A stretch of DNA of 24,192 nucleotides from Smittium culicis (Eukaryota > Kickxellomycota > Harpellomycetes > Harpellales > Legeriomycetaceae). The number at the start of each line of letters is the position of its first letter. Within the stretch, counting starts at the first letter, position 1. Below are positions 9,300 through 20,375 of this stretch, in pieces. The stretch is taken from positions 1 through 24,192 of the forward strand of contig LSSN01001089.1 in assembly GCA_001970855.1 (NCBI GenBank). Direction: 5' to 3'. The notes beneath the pieces are model-generated. The model saw only the letters and a program-made list of their open reading frames with translations, ran no database searches and was not told the DNA's origin. The translations under genes and the position numbers were made by a program.

Positions 9300-11180
9300 A
9301 ATCCCACTAATTAAAAATTTTTAGGCATGAAGCAAAATTCCGCTTTTTAGCTGGCCTAATAGATTCTTTTATTAGCAGCAAGGCAGACGGCGATAATTTT
9401 TGGGTGTTTTCCCTGATATTTTTCACACGCAATTTTCCCACTGATGGTTTGCCCCCATTAGTATCATAGGAGGGCATATAGCCATACTCACTAATAATGG
9501 GTACCATGGTTGAGCTGCCCAGTTTGGTTCTATAATTACCATCTGTATATTTTCCATCGCTACTCGGCGCAGAGTTGGGAGCAGTAAGAGTGGGTTTGGG
9601 TTTGCATAAGCCTCCTATTTCGACCAAGGATTGGTGAGAGCATCCATACCCATTGAATTTGGGTCTGGTATTTGAGAATAATACCATTTTAGCTATCGAT
9701 TTGCGTCTGACGCATATGAATCGATCATTAGAGGGCCCCACTTTCTGTATACTGAGATGAACAAGTGCATGGGCAGCCTCCATTCCCACGGTTTGTGGGA
9801 ATTCCTTGATAACCAATCCGCTAGTATATTCTCAGATTCAGCTATATTGGTTATTTCTACCGTGATGTAGTTCTTCATGGTTATTCCACATCATTCCTCT
9901 GCATGATTTTATAGCTTGCGATTTGAATTCGTTCCTCCGTTCATGAAGATTGCTTCTGTGGTCAGGTTTTCTGTTTGCATTCTCACTTTTGAATTTTTCC
10001 AGAGATGCGCATGTAGTCTCAGGGCATGTACAGGGTGACTGCTTCTTTGTAGTTCGATGATTCGGCTTGAGTTTTCTGAATCCAAACTCTTGTCAGGGAC
10101 ATAAAGTTTCTTGTTATTCCCCAGCCGATTCCAGAAGAATCAGTTGTAGAAGATACGGGTGAGTTTGTACTTGAGTGTTTCAACATCGATTGCGACAAGT
10201 TACAATGGTTTATTTGGGTGTCTCACCACTTAAGATTGCTCAATGTTAGTGCTGAGAGTGGGAAAGACACGCTTTAACATATGTTGTGATTATGTAGGGC
10301 GTTTTTTTATGTCGAGTTTAAGCTCCCTCGACTTGATTGCAGCAGGCCATATTGCAGTTGCTGCTGCAGAGAACAGGACTTTTAATCACATTGCTTGTCT
10401 CACCGTTACCTGACGGTGTATGGCTTTGAGGACTTCCCTTCTCATATTATTTATTCTTTCCTGGGTCAAATTTATCGACATTTTCAGGGGTTCGAACACT
10501 ACTCCTAAGAATTTCTGACGATTTTTCGTAATAATATCCGATTTTTCTTGGTTCATAGTGAATCCAAGATTTTCTATGTGTTTCAGAGTTATCGCTGTCT
10601 GTCTCTGACATTCCTCTGCTGATGTTCCGACTATTGATATATCGTCTATATATAAAAATTAATCGTATTCTGATTAATCTGAGTGGATCAATTGCAGATT
10701 TCATAATTTTTGAGAACACTCTGGGTGCCGTAGTTAGTCCAAATTGCAGCGAGAGAAACTCGTTTATCGTGACTTTGTGCATGAAGCGGCACATTTTGGC
10801 CTATTCTTGATGTAATGGAACATGGTGATATGTTGAAATATATTCAGCTTTGAGATGAAATCTCCAGGTAATATCATATCTCTCAGGGACTTGATACCTT
10901 CCATCTTGAAACTTTCCTTTATGAAGAATTCGTTGATATGCGTCATATCCAGCAGCAGAAGTATTTTATCTGGTTCTTCCTTCCCGAGTATTGGTGAGAC
11001 GAATGTTTGGTTTGTATCTGAGCCTAATCTTATTGTCCCCAAGTCCAAATAATTCTGAACCATCAATCTGATAACATGCTGATGAGTCACTGGAAGATTG
11101 AAAATTTTCTTTAAAGTAGGGAATGATATCTGTGTGAACTCGATTTTGTACTCATTTTTCAATATATCGATTATCCGTTG
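9300..11180 (-). pseudogene. DIRS-type reverse transcriptase-RNase H, frameshifted
   Basis: This gene would copy the element's RNA into DNA and degrade the template. The RT starts with NEYKIEF. It then shows SPILGKEE and LLLLDMTHINEF (fingers), MEGIKSLRDMI and GDFISKLN at about 11160-10800. A one-base shift leads to FGLTTAPRVFSKIMK at about 10750, and a second shift to the catalytic box YIDDISIVG at about 10650, intact. Then come GFTMNQEKS and KFLGVVFEP. RNase H is seen as TTDSSGIGWG (about 10150-10120), NLTTEAIFMNGGTNS (about 9950) and NILADWLSR (about 9815). A conserved post-RNase H segment follows: EWRLPMHLF, KWGPLMIDSYASDANR, then in other frames a tail of the kind seen at the end of DIRS pol. 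Motifs are intact although frames are not. Confidence 0.88.
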
Positions 11181-11610
11181 GTTTTTTATGTGTTATAACT
11201 ACTTGTTCAGTCGGTTTGACAAACGATGAGGAATACCCATTGATATGTGACATTGGACGATCGGGACGATCGTTTTTTGAAAATATTTTCGATTTTTCTT
11301 GAAAATTTGTTTCTGACCTTCCATCCAATCTTTTTCCCCGTTTTTTCATATAAAAATTTTTCTTTTTTCTCGACGTATTTGGTCATTTTGGTACTTTTTG
11401 GTGAAAAAATATTTTTCTGACCGGCGGACGGACGGTCCGTGACTGAATAACTTCCAAATATTTTCCCTTTGAGTGAGGATACATTTTCCGCGTTTTTTAA
11501 AATTTTTATTTTTGCTAAATAATTTTCCCTGTTTTGATGGTCCGCCGATTTTTTTCTGGTCCATGTCGTGGGTCTTTGAAAACATTCGCACTTTCCATGT
11601 AGACCAGGGT
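11160..11610. other. Spacer between gag and RT in the DIRS-type element
   Basis: Minus-strand frames here are rich in lysine and phenylalanine (KNKNFKKRGK and similar). The stretch likely holds the eroded N-terminal part of the pol gene: the frame near 11350-11270 (EGQKQIFKKNRKYFQK) loosely resembles the G-G-R-L-x-x-F-x-x-N-W segment before DIRS RTs, and IIDILKNEYKIEF near 11180-11140 begins the RT proper. The plus strand has a tandem GACGATCGG repeat (11257-11274) and a GGACGGACGGTCCG segment. Composition differs from the flanking gag and RT. Confidence 0.4.
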
Positions 11611-12599
11611 TTACAGATTTTTCCCTGATCCACTCTGAAACCCCTGCTGATTACTCAAGTTGGTACCTTTGTTCCACTGAGGTTTCTGACTATAGGTATA
11701 CTGGCTTCCGTTTCCTTGGCTACTTCTAAAGTTGCTGTTTTGGCCAGTTTGGTTCCATTTTGAGCTACTTACCCATCTAGATTTTCTGATTCCCAGGTAT
11801 TTGGGGCTTCGTCGTATAGGCTGATACTGGTTGTGTAATTGGTGCGGATAATTGTTTATAGGGTTTCTGGAGAGTGCTTTCTATGCAGTTTCCTTTTCTT
11901 CTTGACTGTCTTGTAAATTCCATTTTTTCCAAGTTGCTGGGATATAACAAGTATTGGTGCTCTGGGATATCGGTTCCATGGTCTGCAGTGGCGATATCTT
12001 TGTCATATTCTGAGCTTTTGATAACGGAGGCTCTTCTTGAACTTTTCCACTTTTATGCGTAGTGAAGCGCATTTCTGAAGAGATCATGAGAGCTTCCGCT
12101 GATATCTTTAACAAGAACTTTATTTCGGGTTTTGTAAGCTCAATGATATTTTTGAATTCCATTGATACTTCTTAAATGTATGTCCCAATCCTTGCGAGAT
12201 CAAGGACATGCTGCTCGGCTTCGGAAAGTAATTTGCCATCCTTTGCTGCGGGGGTGCTGAGCTTAATGATTTTGTTAGTTTCATTCGATTTAAAGAATCC
12301 CCCGCTTGGTGCGGGGTGTCTGTTCTTGATTGCAGATACCGACATCGATGTAAGTTTATGCGTGCAGTCGTGGTTGCCAAACCGCGCTTGGTTCTCGGAA
12401 CTGAGATCCCAAGAGCCGTACTTGTAGGACTCACCTTCAGTAGTATAGATCCTTTCAAGTGTAGGGGCCTCAGCCTGAATTCTGGGGTTGCTAGTTCCTT
12501 GCAAGTTTTCAAACGCTGCGTTGAACGTTTTAACTTGGATTCTAAGAGCTTTAAACTCGTTTTTTGCTCTGGTTGCTCTTTTTGAAATTTATTGTTCAT
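11611..12599 (-). pseudogene. gag: DIRS-type gag, broken frame
   Basis: The first ATG inside the terminal repeat is at 12599. Its frame soon gives way to another that runs from about 12504 to a stop at 11613-11611. This main frame is interrupted only by TAA at 12174-12172 and TAG at 11883-11881. The sequence reads through both sensibly (GTYI-stop-EVSMEFK and EKETA-stop-KALSRN). The middle part is helical and charged (KLLSEAEQHVLDLARIGTYI, then MEFKNIIELTKPEIKFLL). The tail from about 11880 is rich in Q, N, S, G and R, as in DIRS gag proteins, which are thought to bind nucleic acid. No zinc knuckle is present. The gag call rests mainly on position and composition. Confidence 0.65.
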
Positions 12600-12679
12600 A
12601 ATAAGTAAAGCTTAGAGGTTTATTCGGTATTTTCTTTTAGAATTTGTTATTTTTTATAAGCGCGAAATGCGGATTTATA

Positions 12680-12886
12680 AATTGCTGATTATACCATGGT
12701 TGCGATGCCGATGGCTTTATAGTTTTTTTTATATTTTATTCATTTTATACTTCATCTTTACTTATCAAATTCTATTAATATCTACAAATAAAGTGAAATG
12801 TGGCCTGGAAGGCCTACCATCAATCGTTGAGAGGACCTTCGGTCCCGAAGAACACTCTATACTGTTCTAAAGTAAGTGAAGAATAG
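12680..12886. repeat. Inverted terminal repeat at the 5' end of the DIRS-type element
   Basis: This is the reverse-complement partner of 8098-8283. It extends outward by roughly 40 extra bases (about 12846-12886) that are absent from the other end. Their complement is the second half of the ICR, the asymmetry known for DIRS elements, where terminal repeats have unequal ends. It includes GGACC-TTC-GGTCC (12833-12845). Transcription of the element should begin in or near this repeat, but no single start site can be named. Confidence 0.88.
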
Positions 12887-15800
12887 TAAATGTTTAAAAT
12901 TATTTACTATATTAAATATGGTGTAAATTTACAACGGTAATTTATCCAAAAATATCAATGATAAATACTTTGCGATTCTGAAAATGTGTGCAAGATTTTT
13001 TTCTTACAAAGAATAAATTTCTAGAATTTTTTTTGGAGTAATCTACTATCAAATAAACCTACTATAAGCGTGGATGAAAAACATTGATCGAATATTATTT
13101 TTAGTTTTCTTTGGTAAATATCGAAGTATTATGTCTTAGGGAAAATCTGAGACACGGCGGAGCAGATTTAAACTGTTAAACCTAAGACAATGAGAAAAGA
13201 TGAATCGCTAAGAGTCACATTCCTAACATCTCATTTCTATTAATTACACTTAAATTTACTTTTTATTAATGAGAAAAATTATTATCTTTTTGGATTTATG
13301 TAAATAATCTCGCTTTTTGGCTATTGTGAGTGACGCTCACGGTTTTAAAAAAGAAAAATAGACAAATTCCAAATAAAATTAAAATCCTTGATTCTAATAA
13401 AACTCTTAGACAAGATTAAATAAAAATATAAAAATTAACGACATTTTAATGAATATTAGCTTTCTTATTTATTCTATATGTTTATTATTTTAATAAATAC
13501 CTGAAAACTAAATTTTACCACTCCTAGTTAAAAAGTTAGATACGTGGATCAGCATAATCCACAATATATTTAAAAATGAGCGAAAAATTGTGATAAAATC
13601 AAGAACAATTTCAACCTATCCAGTATTAATTTTAAATTTGAAATAATAATCAAACAAAATTCCATATTTACAAATAAATTTTAGTTTTCGAATTATTTAT
13701 AATAACTTATATATAATTAATTTTTATAGGTTATTTGGTTTTCTTATGTCTAAAAATTATTTTCACTAATTGAAACATTAGATATAAAATTAAGCAATTT
13801 TTAATTGATTTTCAAACTTTTATTTCTTGTATTTTTATAAATTTCATATAATTTATAAAAAAACTATCAATGATAAAAAAATTATAGCTAAATAACATAT
13901 TTAAAATACCATAGCACAATTTGAAAAAAAATAATTCAATCTACATGATTTTTCTAGAGTTTAAAGATTATGGAATTAATACTCTTAAAAAACTTATATA
14001 CGAAATTTACTGAAAATGTAAAAAATTCCATCTGAATACTAAATATATTATTTTTAATTTCTTTTTACACATTAAATCTATGATATTTAGATTTATGTCA
14101 ATATTATAACTATAATTAAAAAATTTTTTATTGATATTATATTTAAATGAACTTGTAATCTAATTCAAATCCACATAAATTAATAAAATTAAAAGCCAAA
14201 TTTATTATCACTCTTACACGTATAGAAAAATTTTTAAATAATATTTTTTCAATAGTTCTAAATTTTTTTTATATTTTATAAAAACCTAAATCTTATTTAT
14301 TGTGAATATGTGCATTTTATTAAAATTTTGTTTTAGAGCGATTCTAATACTGAGTAAAAGAGAAATAAAATAAATTGAAATCACGGTATAAATAAAGGGT
14401 AAATAAAATTAGGTCGAATTAAAATTCTAAATTTTGCTAACTACAAAGAAAAAAGAGCAAAAAGTAAAAAATTGAATATAGAAAGAAGATCTACACGTTA
14501 TTATAAAATATTTTTTACAAAGAAAATTAAGACATTTTTAATCCAATAAAATTCCAAGAGAATAAAAATAAAAAATAAAAATAACAAGACAGTACGAATC
14601 TTAAAAATTTAGAATAGACAACAGAATAACATAAGCAAATAATGTATATAAGCTGAACTCAGAGAACCTATATTTCGCTCTGGAATTTTAGTGATAACAA
14701 TTTTTATAGTTAATTTTTTTCTTTTATAATTAAATTTGACTTTAATTTTAAATAAAAAAATTAAATAGAATTGAAAATAGCGAAAAAGTGCACAGAAAAC
14801 TTAAAACTCGTATATTCTCAAAGCTAAAAATTTGATTTAAACTCATAACATTATATACATTATAACATTTAAATCAAAAATTCTTGGAACAGGGATTACA
14901 ATTAAAACACAAATAAGAAACTATTTTTTTTCCTCTCTCAATTTTAATAATCATTCGCTAAAACATAAAAGCACGCTTTAAAAGCTTCACTGTATATATT
15001 TCACATATACTAAATTAAATCCGTAATTGTAAATAAAGGTAGTGGTACGTATAAAACTATCAAAACTTGATAATATTAAATTCAATATTTAATTAAATCT
15101 ATTTTATTTTAAAAAAAAAATTTTTTTAGGAAAATTACTGATCTGATCACACTTTTTCTCAATATAATTATTATACTAAGTGATTAATCACTAATATTGT
15201 AACTTCTGACATATGTTACATATCTCTCTTAATTAAATCTGGCACAAGAGTTTTATTTTCATTACTATCCAAAATAATTCAATAAAATTTCGCATATATT
15301 TATTCTTTTAATTTAACTAATGCTTTAATTATTTATCTAAAATCTGAATATCAATATTTATTAAATCCTTTTCTCCGGTATTATAAATATTCGGTACCCC
15401 AAATTCTTCTCAAATATCTACGTGTGCAATTAGTTTTCTTTTATGCCAAAAAATATTTAAGCATTTCACCTCGGTTTACACTGTAAAGTGAAAATCCTGA
15501 CTTTCTAATTTCTCTTTTCAACATTCTTGTTATGTAAAAGTTATATTTATCGCTTATAAATTCGTGTAATTATTTTTTTCTAGGTTAATTATTCTATTTT
15601 AAATTATTTCTCTGTTATTAATTAAAAATTTTGATAATGTTTCAAGTCCTTTTAATATTATTTATATTAATAAAATTTTTCATAGATTCTGATATTTCAT
15701 GATACTTACCTAGCCTTAGTGCAGTATAATAATGTAATGTAAACGATAAGATATATAAAATATTAAAAAAATCAAAAAATTTTAGTGATAATAATATATA

Positions 15801-17339
15801 CCTTTCATAGTTTACTATACACCGAAAATTTTTAAATTATTTGCAGCTCTGAATAAATCTGGTCCAAAATCATTTTTTAATTAAGGAAAAAATATCTTAT
15901 ATCATTTTCAACGAATTATAAATGATAATACAGAAGAATTTTTTTTATAAAAAAAGCCTTAATGTTTCATATTTATATATCTTATAATTATTAAACACTT
16001 TTAGTACGTAGCTCTGAAATTTAATATTTACGATTTTTCATAAAAATCTCCCAATATACTTGACTTTTGTGGCTGTACATACCAAATGCCAATGAATTTT
16101 TTTTACTCACAATTTAATGGGCTAGGTGTGAAAAAAATTAACTTAATGAACGGATGTAGAGTGACAGGTATTCAATTCTATATTAGGAAAATGGTTTTTA
16201 ATGACTTTTTTTTTGAATTCTTCTGATTTCATAGCGCTAAGGTATCTCCACGGCGTTTTATATTTCACTCACGCTCATCTAAAATCTCCTAGATAATATA
16301 GGGATGATTTTGGAGTTATTTAATTAAATACACGCAATATATATATTTTTCTCTAATAAAGGCATTACTTATTATTTGAATTTAAGGTGTAAATTTTATT
16401 ATAAAAATTTTACTGTGTGAATTTTAGAATAATTTTTTGATAATAATTTGTTGTAAAATCGCAGTTATTGACACAAAAAACAACTCGAAACCTAATATTA
16501 GCGCTGTGGGTTATTTTTAAAGTTTTTTTATTTTAACACTAATATCAACTAAATCTTTTATAATTCTTATTTATAATATTAAGTATTCTGAAACATATTT
16601 TGGTCGATAAAAAAAAGTAGCTGATTTTATGAGCTTAACATTATATGAATTCATGATCTTTTCCTTGTAACTTTCTGGTATAAATATTAACAGAAAAGCT
16701 AAAAAAAAAATTTATTAAACAAAAATCGAAATTAAAATAAATTTATATATCAGCTATTCGGATGATAATGATTCCAGAGGAGAATAATCTAGAAATAAAA
16801 ATATCCGATTCGCTCAGCTCGCCCTGATAAAATTTCTACAAGAAATTCCAGACATCGACAGAAATAATGATCTCATAAGTTTAGCATCTTAATTTATGGG
16901 AGTCAGGAAAAAAAATATCACGTTTGGTTAAGATACTATTTTAAGATGGTCATTTTAGATTTAGGGTATATCTCGGAGCACAATTTTCTTTGCGAATTCA
17001 ATTTTAATCAATAGAGATCAATTCCATGTCAGCTTGTAACTTCAATCATCATGGGTAATTGAAGCAATGTATGGGTAGATCTTTCGGTTAGTTGGTTTTT
17101 CATATTTTCCTTTATTTACGCAGCCGGTATACTCGTATAGATATTTTTAAATATATTAGAATATTAGACTCTTTATTCCTTCCACAAATTTTATTATTTT
17201 TCTAGGTATTACTTTCCGTATATTTTCTATTATTTCTACCGTAACAATTAAATTTCGCAAAAAAAAACATTAATCTATGCGAAAAAAAAAATTTTTTTTT
17301 AAAAAAAAATTATTATGAATAAACTAGTTATTTCTTTAA
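12887..17339. other. AT-rich stretch without recognised genes
   Basis: No coding region can be supported here. The stretch holds a nested hairpin at 13132-13189, listed separately. A segment of less biased composition lies at 16750-17130: one plus-strand frame reads AQLALIKFLQEIPDIDRNND for about 27 codons before a stop. I do not recognise it; it may be a decayed gene or transposon piece. A good splice-donor match on the minus strand near 15705 (AG then GTAAGT) has no exon that I can attach to it. Confidence 0.5.
13132..13189. other. Nested inverted repeat / potential hairpin
   Basis: TGTCTTAGG (13132-13140) pairs with CCTAAGACA (13181-13189). Inside it, AAATCTG (13143-13149) pairs with CAGATTT (13163-13169), around a GC-rich 13-base loop containing CGGCGG. 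Two perfect nested stems of 9 and 7 bp with a GC-rich loop stand out in this AT-rich DNA. It could be a structured RNA, a cruciform or the remnant of a foldback element. It does not fit a tRNA cloverleaf. Confidence 0.5.
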
Positions 17340-19853
17340 CCCTTTCCCGCGCGTTAGATAAAAAATGAGTTTTTTCTATAATGAGTGTTCCTGTTCAACA
17401 GTCCAAAAATGTTCTACAAAAATTTAATCATTTTTTTATTACTATATCTTATTCGCAGTTTTTTTTTTTTTTATAACTATTAAAAATGTTACAAATAGCA
17501 ATTTAAACCGCACACTTAAAATTAAAATAAAGCAAAAATAAAAATAGACTGTATGATTATTGGACTTTAAATTTCAGAACCCCACAAATTGTTGTAAAGA
17601 AAAATATTTCTGACTAGAAATTGTTCTGGGTAATACTGGGCATAAAAAATTTTATTCAAAGTAAATATACATTTATTAAAATTGATTGAAATATCAAAAT
17701 TATTATATAAACAAAAATGTAAATTAATATAAACATATGATTATCATTAATTATTATAAAAAATAATATAAAATTACATCACGCTTAATTTTAGGTCTTT
17801 TCCTGCGCAAACGTAGACTGTTTTTTGCCATTTCCATTGGTTAAATTTATAACTAGAATAATAATACTTAGTATCAAACACTACTACAAATATACTTAAT
17901 GTATATACAATATTATAGTCTGTGTACATTTTTTGGGCCTTTCCCGTTAAAAGGTAGACTGTTTTTTCCTGTTACCATTGGTTAATAAACTGTTAGCATG
18001 TTATTTTAATTTTATTATGATTGATTAGACTCGAGCCTTTTGTTTTGATTTCTTCGTATTCCATTTTTTAGTTTAAAAATTTCATCAATAAGAAACTATC
18101 AGTTAAATATATTATTACATATCAGAATCTTACACTTTGCTCTTTTCTTTAATCCCTAAATATTTATATTCACATTTAACTTTTTATTTCTTTATTAAAT
18201 ATTAATAAATTAATACTAGTAAATTTGTGTCTAAAAAATCTTTTATTACTTTTATAAACTTTGATTAAACTGCATTTACTATATTTTTTAAATGCATTAT
18301 TTCTATGGGAAATATTTCATTTTATGTTCAAGTATTATCAAAAATGGATAATTCTGTAAGTTTTATATTATTTAAACAATGTTAAGAAAGCATAAATTAA
18401 ACACAATTACTCGTATTAATGTCGCAGAGTAGATACATTGCTGAATACAAGGAATTCTTATTTAATTTGAAAAGAAAGTATAAAACAAAAGAAAGCGATA
18501 CGAAATAAAGTGAAAATGCAAAAAATAAGCTACTTTATACTAATTTGATTTACTGTGAATTTTTTATTTTCTTTTTCTTTTGAATTGAAAGATGTTAACT
18601 TTTGATTGGATCAAAAATTACGAATAAAACTACAAAGAAAATTGTTAGTTAATGAAAGAAAACAAAGCTTTAATAAAAATGTATTGTACACTAAAACGAA
18701 GGCACATATAATAACGAGGAAAGTTAAACTCAGGTGTTAAGATTCAAAGGAAATCGAATTATACTAAATTGAAAATTTATTGATATAAAAAGGACAGCCT
18801 AACATACATCTGAGGCTCGCCCTCGAAACATTATTATAAAATAAGATCCCATAATATTTTTTTTTAGTTTTAAATTTAGTTTTTATAAGTTACAAAATAA
18901 ATAAGCTTCAAAATATAACAAAGAGTAAAAATTATTAAAATATTAAAACTCTTATATATATGCTTAAAAATTTTAAATACTGACACGAATTCAAGACTTT
19001 AAACCTTAATACTTAGTTTTTTATTTTTATTAATTTATATTTGAATAACTAAAATCTATAAATTCATCACACTAAAATTCTTAATTGAAAATAAAGGTAG
19101 AGGTATATTAAATTCTACCACATTAACGCCTGTTGATGAAATTTAAATCTGTACGCATTATAATTGACATTAGTGAGAAATATATCTCGATTGATTTTTT
19201 TAACGTAAATAACTGATTTAAACAAATATAGCTGTCTACGTTTAAACTGAATACAAATATACTTTTTATATCAATATAATCGTTAAAATATTCATTGAAT
19301 TAATTAAATGTCCCTTGAAAAGTTAGAATGTTGTTTTATTGCGCTTTATTTTAGCATGGTTAGACATTAAATTCTTGAAATAAACTTAGCTCATTTTATG
19401 CACAATGATAGCTCTTGTATCTCTTGAGGATATATATTTATTCGAGGTCAGATTCAACAAATCTTGGAATACCTTCTCGATAGTATGCAGTATTAATAAT
19501 TATTGATCGTATACCAAATTACTTATTCATTAAAATTGTTTTATTTATAGCTCTTGAAAAAAATAATAACATAGTAATAATCACATTTAAGTTTGGCCTG
19601 AACTTATATAATAATGAATATGTGCTTTAATTATTGAAATTATTTTTACCACTGTATTTTTTGTTAGTTTTGGGCCTGGATATGTCTGGTCAAGATTCTG
19701 GTAAACTTTTTTCTGTATATTTCATCATTTTCCACATTATTGGATGATAATTACATAAAGCTTATATATTAAAGCCAATAATATTATGTATTTTTTTACT
19801 GAATGTGAAGACTTTATTTTTTCTTCATGCAAAAATTTTTGGACGGGAAAGGG
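17340..19853. mobile_element. Possible non-autonomous piggyBac-like element, 2.5 kb
   Basis: The interval starts CCCTTTCCCGCGCG directly after TTAA (17336-17339) and ends GGACGGGAAAGGG directly before TTAA (19854-19857). That gives 10-bp terminal inverted repeats (CCCTTTCCCG) and a TTAA target on both sides, the hallmark of the piggyBac superfamily. The length of 2514 bp is in the range of autonomous piggyBac elements. The interior is AT-rich, full of stops on both strands, and I find no transposase segment. The two ends could instead belong to different decayed copies and pair by chance. Confidence 0.4.
17794..17985. repeat. Two direct copies of a piggyBac-like left-end motif
   Basis: Positions 17794-17843 and 17935-17985 are similar direct repeats spaced 141 bp apart. 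Each has a (T/C)CTTTTCC-like start, then GTAGACTGTTTTTT, then CCATTGGTTAA. The same CCTTTCC plus GTAGACTATTTTT arrangement forms the left end of the 189-bp MITEs at 19858 and 22148. These copies lack a TTAA on the left, so they are end fragments or subterminal repeats and not whole elements. Confidence 0.6.
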
Positions 19854-19857
19854 TTAA

Positions 19858-20046
19858 CCCTTTCCAGTGTGGTAGACTATTTTTGATCTACAAAATATAG
19901 CCAACTGAATTAATTAAAAATAATTTAATTACGAGATATTAAATGATATTGGTATACTGCAGTTAAATAGCAAATAATAGATTTCATTTTAAACCATAAA
20001 CGAATCATAAATTTGGTTTTTTAATAGAGCGTTGGACGGGAAAGGG
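19858..20046 (+). mobile_element. 189-bp piggyBac-like MITE, copy A (upstream of MFAP1)
   Basis: Left end CCCTTTCC follows TTAA (19854-19857). Right end GGACGGGAAAGGG is followed by ATAA, a changed TTAA. It has exactly the same length as copy B at 22148-22336 and aligns with it without gaps. Over the first 98 bases I count 27 differences by hand, and the right ends share ATAAACGAATCATAAATTTG and GTTGGACGGGAAAGGG. It has no coding capacity and would rely on a transposase encoded elsewhere. It shares its left TTAA with the right end of the interval before it. Confidence 0.8.
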
Positions 20047-20375
20047 ATAAATAGAAAAACCAAAATACCTGTTCAACTCGCTCAATAATGAAAATAATGA
20101 TTTATTGCCCAACATAATAGTTTAAAACGCCTTCAACGTGCTTCCTTCGCCCAGAATCCCGCAAATAATAATCTGTATAAAAGTTATGTAATAAAAATAG
20201 CCAATTATAACGCTGTGCCATTTTTTAGTTTTAATTTAACGAATAAGTAAAATTATATTTTGAAATCGCTGGCATAACAGGTGTATTTTTTTATGTAAAT
20301 AAGTTTGTAGGTAAAACCAAATCAAAAATTATTTAATATTTTTCGCTATTAAAGAATTCATCGCCCTTTGTATAG

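Larger units (their letters stand above)
8098..12886 (-). mobile_element. DIRS-type tyrosine-recombinase retrotransposon, nearly complete, about 4.8 kb
   Basis: The element lies on the minus strand with its 5' end near 12886. In element order it has a terminal repeat, gag, RT-RNase H, a tyrosine recombinase (YR), an internal complementary region (ICR) and an inverted terminal repeat. This is the order known for DIRS1-like elements, which integrate through a YR instead of a DDE integrase and replicate through a circular DNA. Ends were set by what the ICR repeats: its halves are complementary to 8098-8121 and to the outer bases up to 12886. No target duplication is seen, as expected for this group. 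The element is far richer in GC than its surroundings, consistent with a fairly recent arrival. The genes carry several frameshifts and stops, so this copy is probably not autonomous. Confidence 0.9.

Noticed and set aside
850..12174. Reassigned stop codons (TAA/TAG read as glutamine or glutamate)
   Set aside because: In-frame stops in gag and the gypsy relic often fall where Q or E is expected. However, MFAP1 uses normal Q and E codons, has no internal stop and ends with TAG. Mutation of dead elements explains the stops.
10622..12870. Plus-strand open frames of 62-89 codons inside the DIRS element
   Set aside because: They overlap the antisense of RT, gag and the terminal repeat, show no domain motif, and the minus-strand frames carry all recognised motifs.
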